Numbered from the stretch's first letter, positions 19,146 to 28,462 are shown. The stretch is 64,000 nucleotides of DNA from Nostoc paludosum FACHB-159 (GCF_014698835.1 NZ_JACJTU010000017.1:1-64000); one strand, 5' to 3'. Numbers and translations: made by a program. The notes: generated by a model from the letters alone, not told the origin.

Positions 19146-20054
19146 CTATTCCTTATTTTTCTTAGCAAGTTGGCTTTGGTAATGTCGCCATTTTTCCTGC
19201 TGACGCGCTCTTTTTTCATCAGTTAGGCTATCAAAACAATAAGCACAGGAGATACCTTGCTCATATTTGGAAGATAATTTATCTTCCTCAGAAATGGGAC
19301 GCCCACAAGATAGGCATAATTCATAACTTCCTTCCTCCAACCCATGACTGACGGCTACGCGTTCATCAAAGACAAAACATTCTCCTTCCCATAAACTTTC
19401 TTGGGCTGGAATTTCCTCTAAATATTTGAGAATGCCGCCTTTGAGATGATAGACTTCTGCAAAGCCTTGGGTAAGCATAAAGGATGAGGCTTTTTCACAG
19501 CGAATGCCACCCGTACAAAACAGAGCAACTTTTTTGTGTTTTGTTGGGTCGAGGTGTTGGCGCACATAATCGGGGAATTCCCGGAATGAGACAGTTTGCG
19601 GATTTTCTGCTCGTTGGAAAGTACCGATATTCACCTCATAATCATTGCGGGTATCAATCACAGTTACTTCTGGGTCGGAAATTAAATCATTCCATTCCTG
19701 GGGAGTGACATAAGTACCAACTTGTTCGTTTGGGTCAATTTCTGGCAATCCTAAAGTGACAATTTCTTGCTTTAACCGCACCTTCATCCGCTCAAAAGGT
19801 GGAGTTTGGGTATAAGATTCTTTGTGTTCTAGGTCAGCTAGACGAGGGTCAGAACGCAAAAACCAGAGAACAGAATCGATCGCCTGACGCGAACCTGCTA
19901 TTGTACCGTTAATTCCTTCTTCTGCCAGCAAAATTGTTCCCTTAATACCTTGCCCTTGACAGCAGGACAGCAAAGGTTCTCGCTTTTCGGCAAAATCTGG
20001 CAACTTGACGAATTTATATAGTGTTGCGACGACTTGGATATTTTCTGGCTTCAT
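19146..20054 (-). CDS. trhO: tRNA uridine(34) hydroxylase TrhO (rhodanese family)
   Basis: Protein of 302 residues matching the YceA/TrhO family, which hydroxylates U34 of certain tRNAs to 5-hydroxyuridine in an oxygen-dependent way. An N-terminal acylphosphatase-like domain (1-100) is followed by a rhodanese domain (about 115-215) with VIDTRNDYE and the active-site loop CTGGIRCEK (C180, C186). A C-terminal Cys-rich segment (CLSCGRP...CAYC, about 253-275) looks metal binding, as in the long family form. The neighbouring tRNA gene is probably coincidental but thematically fitting. Confidence 0.9.
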   Translation of the reverse strand: MKPENIQVVATLYKFVKLPDFAEKREPLLSCCQGQGIKGTILLAEEGINGTIAGSRQAIDSVLWFLRSDPRLADLEHKESYTQTPPFERMKVRLKQEIVTLGLPEIDPNEQVGTYVTPQEWNDLISDPEVTVIDTRNDYEVNIGTFQRAENPQTVSFREFPDYVRQHLDPTKHKKVALFCTGGIRCEKASSFMLTQGFAEVYHLKGGILKYLEEIPAQESLWEGECFVFDERVAVSHGLEEGSYELCLSCGRPISEEDKLSSKYEQGISCAYCFDSLTDEKRARQQEKWRHYQSQLAKKNKE

Positions 20055-20125
20055 CCCTTTAGTAATTGAACAATATAAGTTACAATAACAACGGCAAACA
20101 AAATTACCCGCTATTTTAATTTTAC

Positions 20126-20198
20126 GGGGGTTTAGCTCAGTTGGTAGAGCGCCTGCTTTGCAAGCAGGATGTCAGCGGTTCGAGTCCGCTAACCTCCA
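20126..20198 (+). tRNA. tRNA-Ala (anticodon TGC)
   Basis: A 73-base cloverleaf. The acceptor arm GGGGGTT pairs with AACCTCC (one G-U); D-arm TTAGCTCAGTTGGTAGAGC; anticodon arm CCTGC-TTTGCAA-GCAGG with anticodon TGC at 20159-20161; T-arm GCGGTTCGAGTCCGC. The 3' CCA is not fully encoded after the discriminator A, as usual in cyanobacteria. Confidence 0.97.
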
Positions 20199-20555
20199 TT
20201 GTTACCCCAAACTCTAAAGGTTGCACTATGCTAAATATTGTACTCTTAGCAATAATGCAGACATGACTGCCTTTGCCACAAACTTAACTCCTTTGTGGTT
20301 AACTTGAGTTCGGCATCAGCTAACAAACGCAACCTGGCTGTGACAAAACTTGCCCCTTTACATAAGATATGTAGGCGAAAATTTTCCACAGAAAATACAG
20401 AATACCTCCTTTAGTAGAACCAGAGCCACGAGTTCAAGGGAGTATCTTGGGATCAAAGCTATCTTATTAGTCTTTGATTGATTACAACTTCTGCGAGGTT
20501 ACTGTTTTATGAAATTTTAGTATTTATCAATACTCATTTTACATCTGGAGAAGTT
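20199..20555. other. Intergenic region, no gene seen
   Basis: I see no gene, hairpin or recognised repeat in this 357-bp stretch after tRNA-Ala. It should contain the promoter for the small genes that follow. Confidence 0.4.
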
Positions 20556-20783
20556 ATGAATTATATCAACCAAATTATCGTTGAACAGCTGCATTCCGGG
20601 GGAAAAACTGCCGGAGAACTTAAAGACGCCCTTGAGTGTAGTTATAGTGTTCTTGACAAGGCTTTGCGCGATCTCATTGAAGCTTCTGAAATCGAGCCAG
20701 GATGGAGTAATGATGATTATCCTGTGAGAATTTATAAACTTAAGCGCAAACAAGGAGCTATTCCTTTTTGGATGAATCAATAA
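20556..20783 (+). CDS. Small winged-helix-like hypothetical protein
   Basis: Product of 75 residues from the ATG at 20556, which has GGAG seven bases upstream; this start is preferred to the longer frame from 20478. The pattern QIIVEQLHSGGKTAGELKDALECSYSVLDKALRDLIEASEIEP, then a short basic C-terminus (RIYKLKRKQG), fits a helix-turn-helix/winged-helix fold like those that read DNA. No family name can be given. It precedes another small unknown gene by 72 bp on the same strand, so they may form one unit. Confidence 0.55.
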   Translation: MNYINQIIVEQLHSGGKTAGELKDALECSYSVLDKALRDLIEASEIEPGWSNDDYPVRIYKLKRKQGAIPFWMNQ

Positions 20784-20855
20784 CCTTAAAAATGTTTGCT
20801 CCATCTAATTTACAGGTTTAGCCTATGGCTATCAGAACCAAAAAAGATAAAATTT

Positions 20856-21299
20856 ATGAGAGATGAAGTACATGAAATCCTCATTGATATTATTCAACGC
20901 TGGTTAGAACAAGATAGCGACCCACCAAGCTGCCGACTTTTGTCTCGCTCTGTTTCTCTAACAGAGTTAATTGAAATTAAAACTATTAAAGAACAAGAAC
21001 AAACCACTTACCAAAATGCTTGTTTCCAAGCAGGCCAGCGATGGCAACAATCTCTAAAAATTCGAGCTTGTGGTGGCGATCTAGTCTGCGTTCCCTTCCT
21101 GGCACAGATTAAAATCAAGTACGGTTTAGAACGCCTCAAACAGCAAATTGATAGTGATGTTTTAGCAACTTCTACCAATTGGTGTAACCAATATGGATGG
21201 ACGGATTTATTTATATTTGAAGGTCGTTTCTGGGCTTTCCCTCATAACGCTGTGCTACCATTGCCAATTTCTGAAGCATCATATAGGAATCCGATTTGA
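20856..21299 (+). CDS. Hypothetical protein
   Basis: I do not recognise this 147-residue protein (from the ATG at 20856, MRDEVHEILIDIIQRW; an upstream in-frame start at 20796 is possible but unsupported). It has a helical N-terminal half, a region with three Cys, and an aromatic-rich C-terminal third (NWCNQYGWTDLFIFEGRFWAFP). No membrane segment or signal peptide. It follows the small winged-helix-like gene and may be co-transcribed. Confidence 0.5.
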   Translation: MRDEVHEILIDIIQRWLEQDSDPPSCRLLSRSVSLTELIEIKTIKEQEQTTYQNACFQAGQRWQQSLKIRACGGDLVCVPFLAQIKIKYGLERLKQQIDSDVLATSTNWCNQYGWTDLFIFEGRFWAFPHNAVLPLPISEASYRNPI

Positions 21300-21690
21300 T
21301 TACTGAAATTATTTGCGTAGATAGGCACTCTTGCAAAAAGCAACAGGTGAAGCAGTGCGCTCTTGCGCTTTCCCGACTTGTTCGCGTAGCGTCTTTGATA
21401 GGAGAAGCAACTGCACCAATCCGTAAAGCCTGCGGCATAGCTACGCTTCGGGCGCAGCCTCTCGTAAAGAGGGGCAACAGAATTCAAGAAGATTAAGTGT
21501 ATTGAGTTTTTTTCATCCAATACTTGTCAGTTAAAGGGGAAAAGGCAAAGGATTTAAATTCGCCCTTTACCCTTTTCCCAAATCGCACCAGAGGTGAAGA
21601 GTATTTATCCGATAAATATTGGCAAGCAATCAGTTACTCTGTACTGGTACGCTCGATACTACACAATAAGAATTAGTTATTTACTAACAG
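21300..21690. other. Intergenic region with dispersed repeats and a MITE-like element
   Basis: Holds fragments of dispersed repeats at about 21380-21475 (TTCGCGTAGCGTCTTTG, GCCTGCGGCATAGCTACGC and GGCGCAGCCTCTCG types) followed by a small inverted-repeat element listed separately. No gene is seen. Confidence 0.5.
21517..21622. mobile_element. MITE-like element, CCAATA-ended family, copy 1
   Basis: About 106 bp that begins CCAATAC and ends ATATTGG. It contains GTTAAAGGGGAAAAGG, a T/C-rich inverse (CCCTTTACCCTTTTCCC) and a TTTATCCG near the right end. The same internal order occurs in the element at 29.3 kb. No flanking duplication is evident here, so this may be an old copy. Confidence 0.55.
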
Positions 21691-21888
21691 TTATTCGCTG
21701 CCTCCGATAGCTTGACTGACATCAGTTAAGGTTTGATACTGTTTTGAGGGTAATTGCTTTAAAGCTCGTAAAATAACCTCATCAACACCTTTTTCTTCTG
21801 CATATCTCAGCAATTCTTCTCTGCTGATTGGGTAATTAACTTCATTCAAATTGTTTTGTAATTTTGATAAATTGACTGTAGCGCTCAT
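21691..21888 (-). CDS. DUF2795-like small protein
   Basis: Protein of 65 residues (MSATVNLSKLQNNLNEVNYPI...). The segment YPISREELLRYAEEKGVDEVILRALKQLPSKQYQTLTDVSQAIG has the spacing of DUF2795 proteins, small helical proteins of unknown role. An upstream GGAGG (on the minus strand, about six bases before the ATG) supports the start. Confidence 0.65.
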   Translation of the reverse strand: MSATVNLSKLQNNLNEVNYPISREELLRYAEEKGVDEVILRALKQLPSKQYQTLTDVSQAIGGSE

Positions 21889-22404
21889 AATTTTCCTCCA
21901 AGTTTAATATTGTATACTTACCTAACAAAATGGTTCTGAATTTTAACACTCTTTCTGTAAATAATTGAAAACAGTTATTTACAAATCAAGAAAGCCTATC
22001 GCCAGCAAATGTGCTTTTGACTCGATTTGATTTAGGGTTTTATTTCCTCGGTAAACTTTCTCGTTGCCACAATCAGGTTGTTAGTAGCCTAATTGACACC
22101 TAAAATTTCCACATCTGCCATCTCTAGCTTCAGACATAACTGTTCGTCAATTCATTCTCCTTAAGTAAGATTTGGCGTTATTGCACTTCAAGCCTCAGCC
22201 TCAAATTTTACAAAATCTGCTTAAGCGAATCGAACCACCAAAAATTAGCGAGAACTTGCTGCTAGTGCTGAGCGATATTCTTCAGGTGCGATCGCCAAAG
22301 AAGACGTTTTAAATAGTAATTTTTATAACAGAGATAGATTTCTATAGAATCGCTGTTAGCTTAGATATTGTACAATCCCTAAAAATACAATCAAAGAAAG
22401 CGAC
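21889..22404. other. Intergenic region, no gene seen
   Basis: A 516-bp stretch between divergent genes; no convincing gene, repeat or RNA structure was found. Confidence 0.4.
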
Positions 22405-23838
22405 TTGCCTAGATCGATTCAATCTACTCAACCACCACTGAAATTTATTCTCCAAAGGTTTAACCCATCGGTAGTCCAGATTGTTCGGTGGTTACTACCA
22501 ATGGTGCTACGGTTCCGGACTCGGCCTTGGTTACCAGCTGGGATTGTCGGAATTGAAGCTGAGAATGTTGAGGTATTGGCTGAACTTTATCAACAATTCC
22601 AAGCTGGAAAAATTCGCTTTTTGTTGGCATTTCGCCACCCTGAGGTAGAAGATCCGCTGTGTATGCTGTACTTGCTTTCTCGGATTGTGCCACAGGTTGC
22701 GCGTCAGAAAAATATCAAGTTGCAATATCCTGTTCACAGCTATTTTCTTTATGACCGGGGTATGACGGTTTGGGCTGGAGACTGGCTAGGTTGGTTATTT
22801 TCACGGCTGGGGGGTGTACCGGTTCGTCGCGGTAGGCGACTAGATCGCCAAGCTATTCAAACAGCACGGGAGTTGTTTGCTAATGGCGAACTGCCGATCG
22901 CAGTTGCTCCAGAAGGCGGTACTAATGGTCATAGTGGCATTGTTAGTCCGCTGGAACCCGGTGTTTCTCAAATGGGGTTCTGGTGTGTAGAAGATTTGCA
23001 AAAAGCCAACCGTTCTGAGACAGTTTTTATTTTGCCGATCGCCATTCAATACTCCTATGACAAGCCACCTTGGTCAAAATTGGATTGGCTATTGAGTAAA
23101 TTGGAAGCTGATAGTGGCTTGCCTGTGATGGAAATTACTCAAGGCAATGGTGAAGAAATTTACTATCAACGCATCTTTCGTCTTGGTGAATATCTAATTA
23201 CAGAAATGGAGGAATTTTACCGTCGTTTCTATCATCAAGATATTCCTAAAACTGTCTCAAATGATGAATCTGCAAGTCCAAATCAAGTATTAATTGACAG
23301 ACTCCATCGCTTACTAGATAAATCTTTAGCAGTTGCCGAGCAATATTTTGGAGTTCAGGCGCAGGGAAATTTCATTGACCGTTGTCGCCGTTTAGAAGAA
23401 GCTGGTTGGAATTATATTTACCGCGAAGATTTGCCAGATATTGATAATTTACCACCGTTTAAACGTGGTTTAGCAGACTGGATTGCCCAAGAAGCAGATT
23501 TGCGAATGCGGCACATGCGGATAGTAGAAAGTTTTGTTGCAGTCACCGCAAATTATATTAAAGAAAAACCCACAGCAGAGAAATTTGCGGAAACAACTTT
23601 GCTAATTTTTGATATGCTTTCTCGGATTAAAGATACCACACTTCCAGGGCGACCTCGGTTAGGTTTGCGACGGGCAAAAATTACTGTGGGAGAGCCAATT
23701 TCAGTTACCGAACGTTGGGAAAAATGTCAGGGCGATGCCTACGGCGGTAAACTACGCCACGCGTCTAGGCAAGCTACAAGCCAATTAACTAAAGATTTGC
23801 AAACTGCTTTAGAGAATATGATTAATACCAATTTTTGA
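22405..23838 (+). CDS. 1-acyl-sn-glycerol-3-phosphate acyltransferase-like protein
   Basis: Protein of 477 residues with the PlsC-type acyltransferase motifs: HX4D (H78-D83 in FRHPEVEDPL), the VPVRRGRR substrate-binding block (138-145) and PEGGTNG (169-175). Hence it probably transfers acyl chains to a glycerolipid or related acceptor at the membrane; the long C-terminal half (about 250 residues) is specific to a cyanobacterial subgroup and its role is unknown. The start is TTG; no better start lies nearby. A 30-bp dispersed repeat (GGCGATGCCTACGGCGGTAA...) is inserted in frame at 23731-23760, adding about ten residues near the C-terminus. Confidence 0.8.
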   Translation: MPRSIQSTQPPLKFILQRFNPSVVQIVRWLLPMVLRFRTRPWLPAGIVGIEAENVEVLAELYQQFQAGKIRFLLAFRHPEVEDPLCMLYLLSRIVPQVARQKNIKLQYPVHSYFLYDRGMTVWAGDWLGWLFSRLGGVPVRRGRRLDRQAIQTARELFANGELPIAVAPEGGTNGHSGIVSPLEPGVSQMGFWCVEDLQKANRSETVFILPIAIQYSYDKPPWSKLDWLLSKLEADSGLPVMEITQGNGEEIYYQRIFRLGEYLITEMEEFYRRFYHQDIPKTVSNDESASPNQVLIDRLHRLLDKSLAVAEQYFGVQAQGNFIDRCRRLEEAGWNYIYREDLPDIDNLPPFKRGLADWIAQEADLRMRHMRIVESFVAVTANYIKEKPTAEKFAETTLLIFDMLSRIKDTTLPGRPRLGLRRAKITVGEPISVTERWEKCQGDAYGGKLRHASRQATSQLTKDLQTALENMINTNF

Positions 23839-23870
23839 TTTTAGATTTGGGATTTTGGATTAATTAAAAA

Positions 23871-23933
23871 GACGCAATAAATCGCCGTCTCTACAAAAGA
23901 ATCATTCTTGTAGAGACGGCGATTTATCGCGTC
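23871..23933. repeat. Long near-perfect inverted repeat
   Basis: Arms of 26 bp (GACGCAATAAATCGCCGTCT... at 23871-23896 and its complement at 23908-23933, one mismatch) around an 11-base loop. It belongs to the AGACGCGATTAATCGCGTCT family and may act as a transcript 3' end for the acyltransferase gene. Confidence 0.7.
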
Positions 23934-24051
23934 TGGTATCTTAACCAAACATATTGGAAATTCTGAGGTAAATTATCCGAAATAGCGGCTTTGCCGTCTA
24001 TATAATCACTGAGATGGGGAAGAATGCCAAGCTGATTTCGGGTGATTTGTG

Positions 24052-24240
24052 ATGAAACTAGATTTAGTCAGGTTTTTTCAAGCTTGCAACCCTGCCAAGA
24101 CTCTGGTTGTGAGCAAACCGGAAGATGACCAACATTGTAATGTTTTTAATTTTGGCGATCGCCTGCTCTGCATTTACGCCCTTACTCAGATTATCTCAGG
24201 CAATGCCATCTCTTCTCTAACCCGTAACGAACAAGATGCT
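24052..24240 (+). pseudogene. Remnant of an AAA-like ATPase gene N-terminus
   Basis: The frame starting MKLDLVRFFQACNPAKTLVVSKPED resembles, from memory, the N-terminus of a large cyanobacterial ATP-binding protein family that continues with a P-loop. Here resemblance stops after about 30 codons; the rest (to 24336) runs over the 3' end of the Uma2 gene on the other strand and is Pro/Thr-rich filler. No Walker motif is present. I read it as a truncated gene start. Confidence 0.4.
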
Positions 24241-24241
24241 T

Positions 24242-24856
24242 TCAATCCCACACCCGTCGCAAATTCAAGACAAAACCCGGCAACACCGCTTCACCCGACA
24301 ACTCAGCTGGATTATCCAACACTTCCACATCCTTAGCCAGTCGATAAATTTCCACCCGTCGCTGCTGCGGATCGATTAACCAACCAAGTTTAGCGCCATT
24401 GTCGATATACTCCTTCAATTTATCTTGCAGGGACTTGAGGGTATCTGAACTAGAGCGTAACTCAACTACAAAATCGGGGCAGATATTAGCAAACGTTCCT
24501 TTTTGTGCCGAAGTAAGCGCCTGCCATCGTTCTCCACTCACCCAAGAGGCATCGGGGGAGCGAGTCGCACCATTGGGTAAAATGAAGCCTGTAGAAGAGT
24601 CAAAGGCTTCACCAGGTTCACCCGCATTACGCCACCACAAATACAATTCGCCAGAAATACTCCAATTACGTCTCCCAGTTTCCCAGCTTGTTGGAGGGTT
24701 CACTATTAATTCTCCTTGTGCGGTTCTTTCCAGCCTCAACTCTCGGTTGGCTGCGGCTAAAGCAGCAAACTGTTCTTGGGTAACATACAGCCCAATGGAC
24801 TTAGGCAACTCAATCAATAGGGTTTCGGTTTCTGGACTAGCGGGTGTTTGTACCAT
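24242..24856 (-). CDS. Uma2 family (DUF820) endonuclease
   Basis: Intact 204-residue member. It shows the PTSWETGRRNWSISGEL, SPDASWVSGERWQAL, FVVELRSSSDTLKSLQDKLKEY and LGWLIDPQQRRVEIY blocks expected of the PD-(D/E)XK-like Uma2 fold, with the conserved acid and Lys positions kept. It belongs to a different subgroup from the gene at 10.7 kb (longer N-terminus). The role is unknown; these genes are often amplified next to mobile or decaying DNA, as here. Confidence 0.85.
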   Translation of the reverse strand: MVQTPASPETETLLIELPKSIGLYVTQEQFAALAAANRELRLERTAQGELIVNPPTSWETGRRNWSISGELYLWWRNAGEPGEAFDSSTGFILPNGATRSPDASWVSGERWQALTSAQKGTFANICPDFVVELRSSSDTLKSLQDKLKEYIDNGAKLGWLIDPQQRRVEIYRLAKDVEVLDNPAELSGEAVLPGFVLNLRRVWD

Positions 24857-25107
24857 CTTGACCTCTTGCCAATAGGGATTCGGTAAATGATGCCTATCCT
24901 ATTAACTAACAAATTCTACAAGCTTTCTTAGCGTCCGGCTCCGGCACTGTACCATCGCCCAAGGGTCTCGAATGCAAGCGCAATTGCAAATAATTATAAG
25001 CGATCGCCATTTCTTCTCTAACCTCCTTCTCTTCTGTTGGGACGATGAAGTAAATTATTTACCATGCCATCATCAGCTATGAAATAAAACGTCAGGCGAG
25101 GTTTTTC

Positions 25108-25776
25108 ATGGCATTAGATGGAGTAATTTTAGATATTGATGGCACGCTGGTTATAAGTAATGATGTTCATGCAAATTCCTGGGTAGAGGCATTTGCAGCT
25201 TATGACTTGGATGTGCCATTTGAAAAAGTCAGACCACTCATGGGCATGGGTGGAGACCAACTTATTCCCAAAGTAGTGCCAAAATTAAATGGTGAAGAAG
25301 GAACTGGTAAAGCGATCGCTAAACTACGCAAAGAACTATTATTTGACAAATATATACCACAAATTACTGCTGCCAATGGTAGCAGAAACTTAATATTAAA
25401 GATGCAAAAATCAGGATTGCGTTTGGTTGTTGGTAGTTCAGCCAGTTCTGAAGAACTCGACATCATGCTCAAAATTGCCCAAGTAGATGATTTGCTATCG
25501 GAAGTCACCACATCCGATGATGCCGAAGCATCTAAACCTGCTCCTGACATAGTACAAGCTGCTTTGAAGAAAGGGCAAATGACACCCGATAAAGTAGTGA
25601 TGCTAGGAGATTCCCCCTACGATATTGAGTCTGCTGGCAAAGCAGGGGTAGGTGTGATTGCTGTGCGCTGCGGTGGCTTTAGCGATGAACAACTATCTCA
25701 AGCGCTGGCAATTTATGATGACCCAGAAGATTTGCTACAGCACTATGATTCTTCTATTTTGGGGGCAAATGCTTAA
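25108..25776 (+). CDS. HAD-superfamily hydrolase (phosphatase/phosphoglucomutase-like)
   Basis: Protein of 222 residues with the four HAD motifs: DIDGTL (nucleophile Asp and acid/base Asp near 9-11), the S of VVGSSAS, the Lys in ASKPAPDIV, and GDSPYDIESAGKAG. The cap domain of about 70 residues is of the helical C1 type, as in beta-phosphoglucomutase and phosphoglycolate phosphatase. Which phosphorylated substrate is used cannot be decided. A HIP1-containing hairpin follows the gene. Confidence 0.85.
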   Translation: MALDGVILDIDGTLVISNDVHANSWVEAFAAYDLDVPFEKVRPLMGMGGDQLIPKVVPKLNGEEGTGKAIAKLRKELLFDKYIPQITAANGSRNLILKMQKSGLRLVVGSSASSEELDIMLKIAQVDDLLSEVTTSDDAEASKPAPDIVQAALKKGQMTPDKVVMLGDSPYDIESAGKAGVGVIAVRCGGFSDEQLSQALAIYDDPEDLLQHYDSSILGANA

Positions 25777-25785
25777 ATATTAAAA

Positions 25786-25831
25786 AAGCGATCGCACCTT
25801 CTAGAATTATCTTGTGCGATCGCTTCCAAAT
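25786..25831 (+). terminator. Hairpin built from two HIP1 sites
   Basis: AAGCGATCGCAC (25786-25797) pairs with GTGCGATCGCTT (25814-25825), 12 bp perfect, 16-base loop, ten bases after the HAD gene stop. There is no clear T-run, so termination is likely but not certain. Confidence 0.5.
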
Positions 25832-25849
25832 AAAATCCCAATTTCTTAA

Positions 25850-25912
25850 TTACGTTAGCGTAGCGGGGCGTAGCCCATTACGAATTACGAATTACGAATT
25901 ACGAATTCGTAT
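25850..25912. repeat. ATTACGA tandem repeat run
   Basis: Copies of the heptamer ATTACGA follow a GTTAGCGTAGCGGGGCGTAGC repeat, between the HAD and P450 genes. Confidence 0.6.
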
Positions 25913-27279
25913 TACACGCCCACAGGAGTTTTCACCTTTTGCCGCTGACCGGTTGCGATTAACCACTTACCGCCAGAAGGGCCTAAAGTTATGCCACGAC
26001 GGGTAGGTTTAACTTGATAATTGTCAACTAATGCTAAATTCATTTGTGATAGCACTGTTGCTAATACCAATTTCATTTCAAACATTGCAAATGCCATACC
26101 TATACAGGTACGATTGCCGCCACCAAAGGGTAAATATTCATACTGTGAATACTGGCGTTGTAAAAATCGTTCTGGCTTAAACTGGTTTGGTTCTGGATAT
26201 AAATCTTCGCGGTGATGCATTAGATATATAGAACCTGTTAATAATGTCCCCGGTTGCAATTCATAGCCCATAATTTCTATCGGTTTCTTAACTATGCGAG
26301 GGATAGTAAGCATAACAATTGGGTAAATGCGGAGTGTCTCTTGGCATACCGCTGTTAGATAAGGTAAGCGAGAAAAATCATTCCAATCGGCATTCTCATT
26401 GACATTATCTAACTCAGTTAGCAGCTTTTCTCGTACTTCTGGCAAATGGTGAATCCAATAAATTGCCCAGGTTAAAGCTGAAGCGGTGGTTTCGTGACCA
26501 GCGACTAACAAAGTCATTAACTCATCGCGCAACTCAACATCAGTCATGGGTTCGCCATTGACATCACGCGCCGACATCATCAACGAGAGGATATCGCTAC
26601 GAGAAGCATCGGGACTATCTCTGCGTTCTTGAATCTCACTATAGAGGAGTTCGTCAATTTGCTGCATTTGACGCAAAAATATCCCCCAAGGACTCCAGTT
26701 ACCCCAATCTACTTGCAGTATGGGAAAAAATGTTATGGAAGCACGCAAGGGGGAACCAGATAACTCTAGGACAGAACGCAACAGTCCCTGCAATTTTGTT
26801 AAACGTTCTCCTTGATGCAGACCAAATACAGCTTGGAGTATGACTCTCAGGGAGATTTCTTGCATGGAGTCACGGATAGAAAAAGGTTCGCCAATTTTCC
26901 ATCTACTGATGACTTCATGAGTGATATTAGCAATAATTTGACCGTAGGCTTTCATGCGATCGCCATGAAAAGGTGGGGTCAATAATCGCCGCTGGCGTTG
27001 GTGAGATGCACCAGATAGCAATATTAATGAGTTTTCACCCAACAAAGATCCTAAAAGTTGCGCTGAACCTTTAGCGTCCAACTGCTCAAGTGGAGCCGTA
27101 AAAATCTGTTGAATTGCTTGGGGATTACTAAACAACACAAGCGGGTTATTAGCAGTTAGGTTTAGCGAAAAACATTCCCCATACGCCTTTGCAGATGTTT
27201 CCATCAGTTTCAAAGGGTTAAAAATCCACTGAAGCAGCTGTATAATTTTTGGAGTTTGTGGACTTTCTGGCAGTTTCAT
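25912..27279 (-). CDS. Cytochrome P450 (CYP110-like)
   Basis: Monooxygenase of 455 residues. I-helix AGHETT (260-265), K-helix ExxR (ETLR, 314-317), PERF (369-372) and the heme loop FGGGNRTCIG with ligand Cys392 are intact. The N-terminus (LPESPQTPKIIQLLQWIFNPLKLME) resembles the CYP110 family common in heterocystous cyanobacteria, whose members hydroxylate fatty acids or terpenoids; assignment to that family is from memory. No redox partner gene is adjacent. A 2OG-Fe dioxygenase gene lies upstream on the same strand but is separated by a terminator, so co-function is speculative. Confidence 0.9.
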   Translation of the reverse strand: MKLPESPQTPKIIQLLQWIFNPLKLMETSAKAYGECFSLNLTANNPLVLFSNPQAIQQIFTAPLEQLDAKGSAQLLGSLLGENSLILLSGASHQRQRRLLTPPFHGDRMKAYGQIIANITHEVISRWKIGEPFSIRDSMQEISLRVILQAVFGLHQGERLTKLQGLLRSVLELSGSPLRASITFFPILQVDWGNWSPWGIFLRQMQQIDELLYSEIQERRDSPDASRSDILSLMMSARDVNGEPMTDVELRDELMTLLVAGHETTASALTWAIYWIHHLPEVREKLLTELDNVNENADWNDFSRLPYLTAVCQETLRIYPIVMLTIPRIVKKPIEIMGYELQPGTLLTGSIYLMHHREDLYPEPNQFKPERFLQRQYSQYEYLPFGGGNRTCIGMAFAMFEMKLVLATVLSQMNLALVDNYQVKPTRRGITLGPSGGKWLIATGQRQKVKTPVGV

Positions 27280-27351
27280 GACAAATACTCCGATCGGTTC
27301 TATTTACACTAAGTTAACAGAACTGGAATTAATAGGCGTCTACTGCTAAAA

Positions 27352-27388
27352 AATGATATCCCCAACTTCTTGAAAAAGTCGGGGATTT
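27352..27388 (-). terminator. Terminator of the dioxygenase gene
   Basis: On the minus strand a stem ATCCCCGACTT / AAGTTGGGGAT (one G-U pair) is followed by ATCATTTTTT. It lies about 100 bp after the dioxygenase stop and upstream of the P450 gene. Confidence 0.7.
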
Positions 27389-27489
27389 AAACACTGCGAG
27401 TTTTCACAAATTAACTAGGTTTTTTGTATTTCCCAACTAGGAAAATTTTTACAGTCTCACCTACGCAGCTAAATTATTTGATATTAAAA

Positions 27490-28158
27490 TTATTCGGTTA
27501 ATAAGCTAGGTGAAGTTAGCACAAAGACATCCCTGCTCCCTTGAACCGCAACCTCTGGTTTGATGGGAGTTGTGAAGTGGAAAAAGTCATGATCGTTGAC
27601 CAATAAAAGTTCTCCGGGATTTAGAATTTTGCTAAATACAGGCTTTTCTTTTTTGGCAGCGTACAAATGTGTTTCTCCACCTTGAATATTATCTCTATCC
27701 ACTGAGAAAATACCAATAAAATCAGTACCATCTTGATGGATGCCTTCAGGTGCAGGATTCCCTAAATTATCTGGCGAACAAATAGTTCTGATTTGATGAA
27801 CTCCAATTTCTGCTTCTGGATGAAGTTTGCAAGAATCGTGAAATGCTAAGACAAGATTTCTAAAAATATCAAGTTCAATAAGTGCATCTTCTAATTCTGC
27901 AAACTCTCTTTTGATGTCGCCCAATAATGGATTATAGTCCTTACTTTGGAAGAGAAAGCCATGAGGTAATTTGATTAATTTATCCTCAGCAACTATGAAC
28001 CGAGATAATCTTCTCGAACGATAATTGCCTTTAATATAAGGATCGATAGGCAGATTCCTAAAAAATGGCTTGAAACCTTCTACATTAATTGAATTTACTT
28101 TTCTTAAAGTAAACAGAAAAGCATATTCTAATTCCGTTGATGTCCATACTTTTTGCAT
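27490..28158 (-). CDS. 2-oxoglutarate/Fe(II)-dependent dioxygenase family protein
   Basis: Protein of 222 residues resembling the 2OG-Fe_Oxy_2 family, which includes bacterial L-isoleucine dioxygenase and other free-amino-acid hydroxylases. The iron triad is visible: HxD in GIHQDGTDF (H141, D143) and a distal His in DFFHFTTP (H194). An Arg suited to bind 2-oxoglutarate follows (R209, in GSRDVFVL). It is therefore probably active on a small substrate, perhaps an amino acid. The ATG is preceded by AGGAGGT on the minus strand, a strong ribosome site. Confidence 0.85.
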   Translation of the reverse strand: MQKVWTSTELEYAFLFTLRKVNSINVEGFKPFFRNLPIDPYIKGNYRSRRLSRFIVAEDKLIKLPHGFLFQSKDYNPLLGDIKREFAELEDALIELDIFRNLVLAFHDSCKLHPEAEIGVHQIRTICSPDNLGNPAPEGIHQDGTDFIGIFSVDRDNIQGGETHLYAAKKEKPVFSKILNPGELLLVNDHDFFHFTTPIKPEVAVQGSRDVFVLTSPSLLTE

Positions 28159-28462
28159 AGGATTTACCTCCTTGCACGTTGAATTTCTCCCGGATTTTTC
28201 TTTACTGGGAGGGTTATGACACCTAGTATATGCTACTTTTTATTAAACTGTCGTAAATTTGACTACAAAAATTGACATTCTGTGATATACAAAGTTAGCC
28301 AAATTCCATCATTGGCTGTAGAGATGTTGCATTGCAACGTCTCTACATCTGTTTGAATAGGGAAAAATTGTGGAGTGTGGGGTATAATGTCTGATTGGCC
28401 AACAGTTGTAATGAACTGAAATAATCTAAAATCTAAAATCCAAAATTGTCCAAGGTTCGCTC
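28159..28462. other. Intergenic region with one palindrome
   Basis: Between the divergent dioxygenase and sfsA genes. The only clear structure is the palindrome GTAGAGATGTTGCATTGCAACGTCTCTAC at 28318-28346, with one mismatch, of the dispersed GTAGAGACG family. Confidence 0.6.

Noticed and set aside
25912-28158. A natural-product cluster of P450 plus 2OG dioxygenase
   Set aside because: A terminator separates the two genes and no core biosynthetic gene (terpene, peptide or polyketide type) is adjacent.
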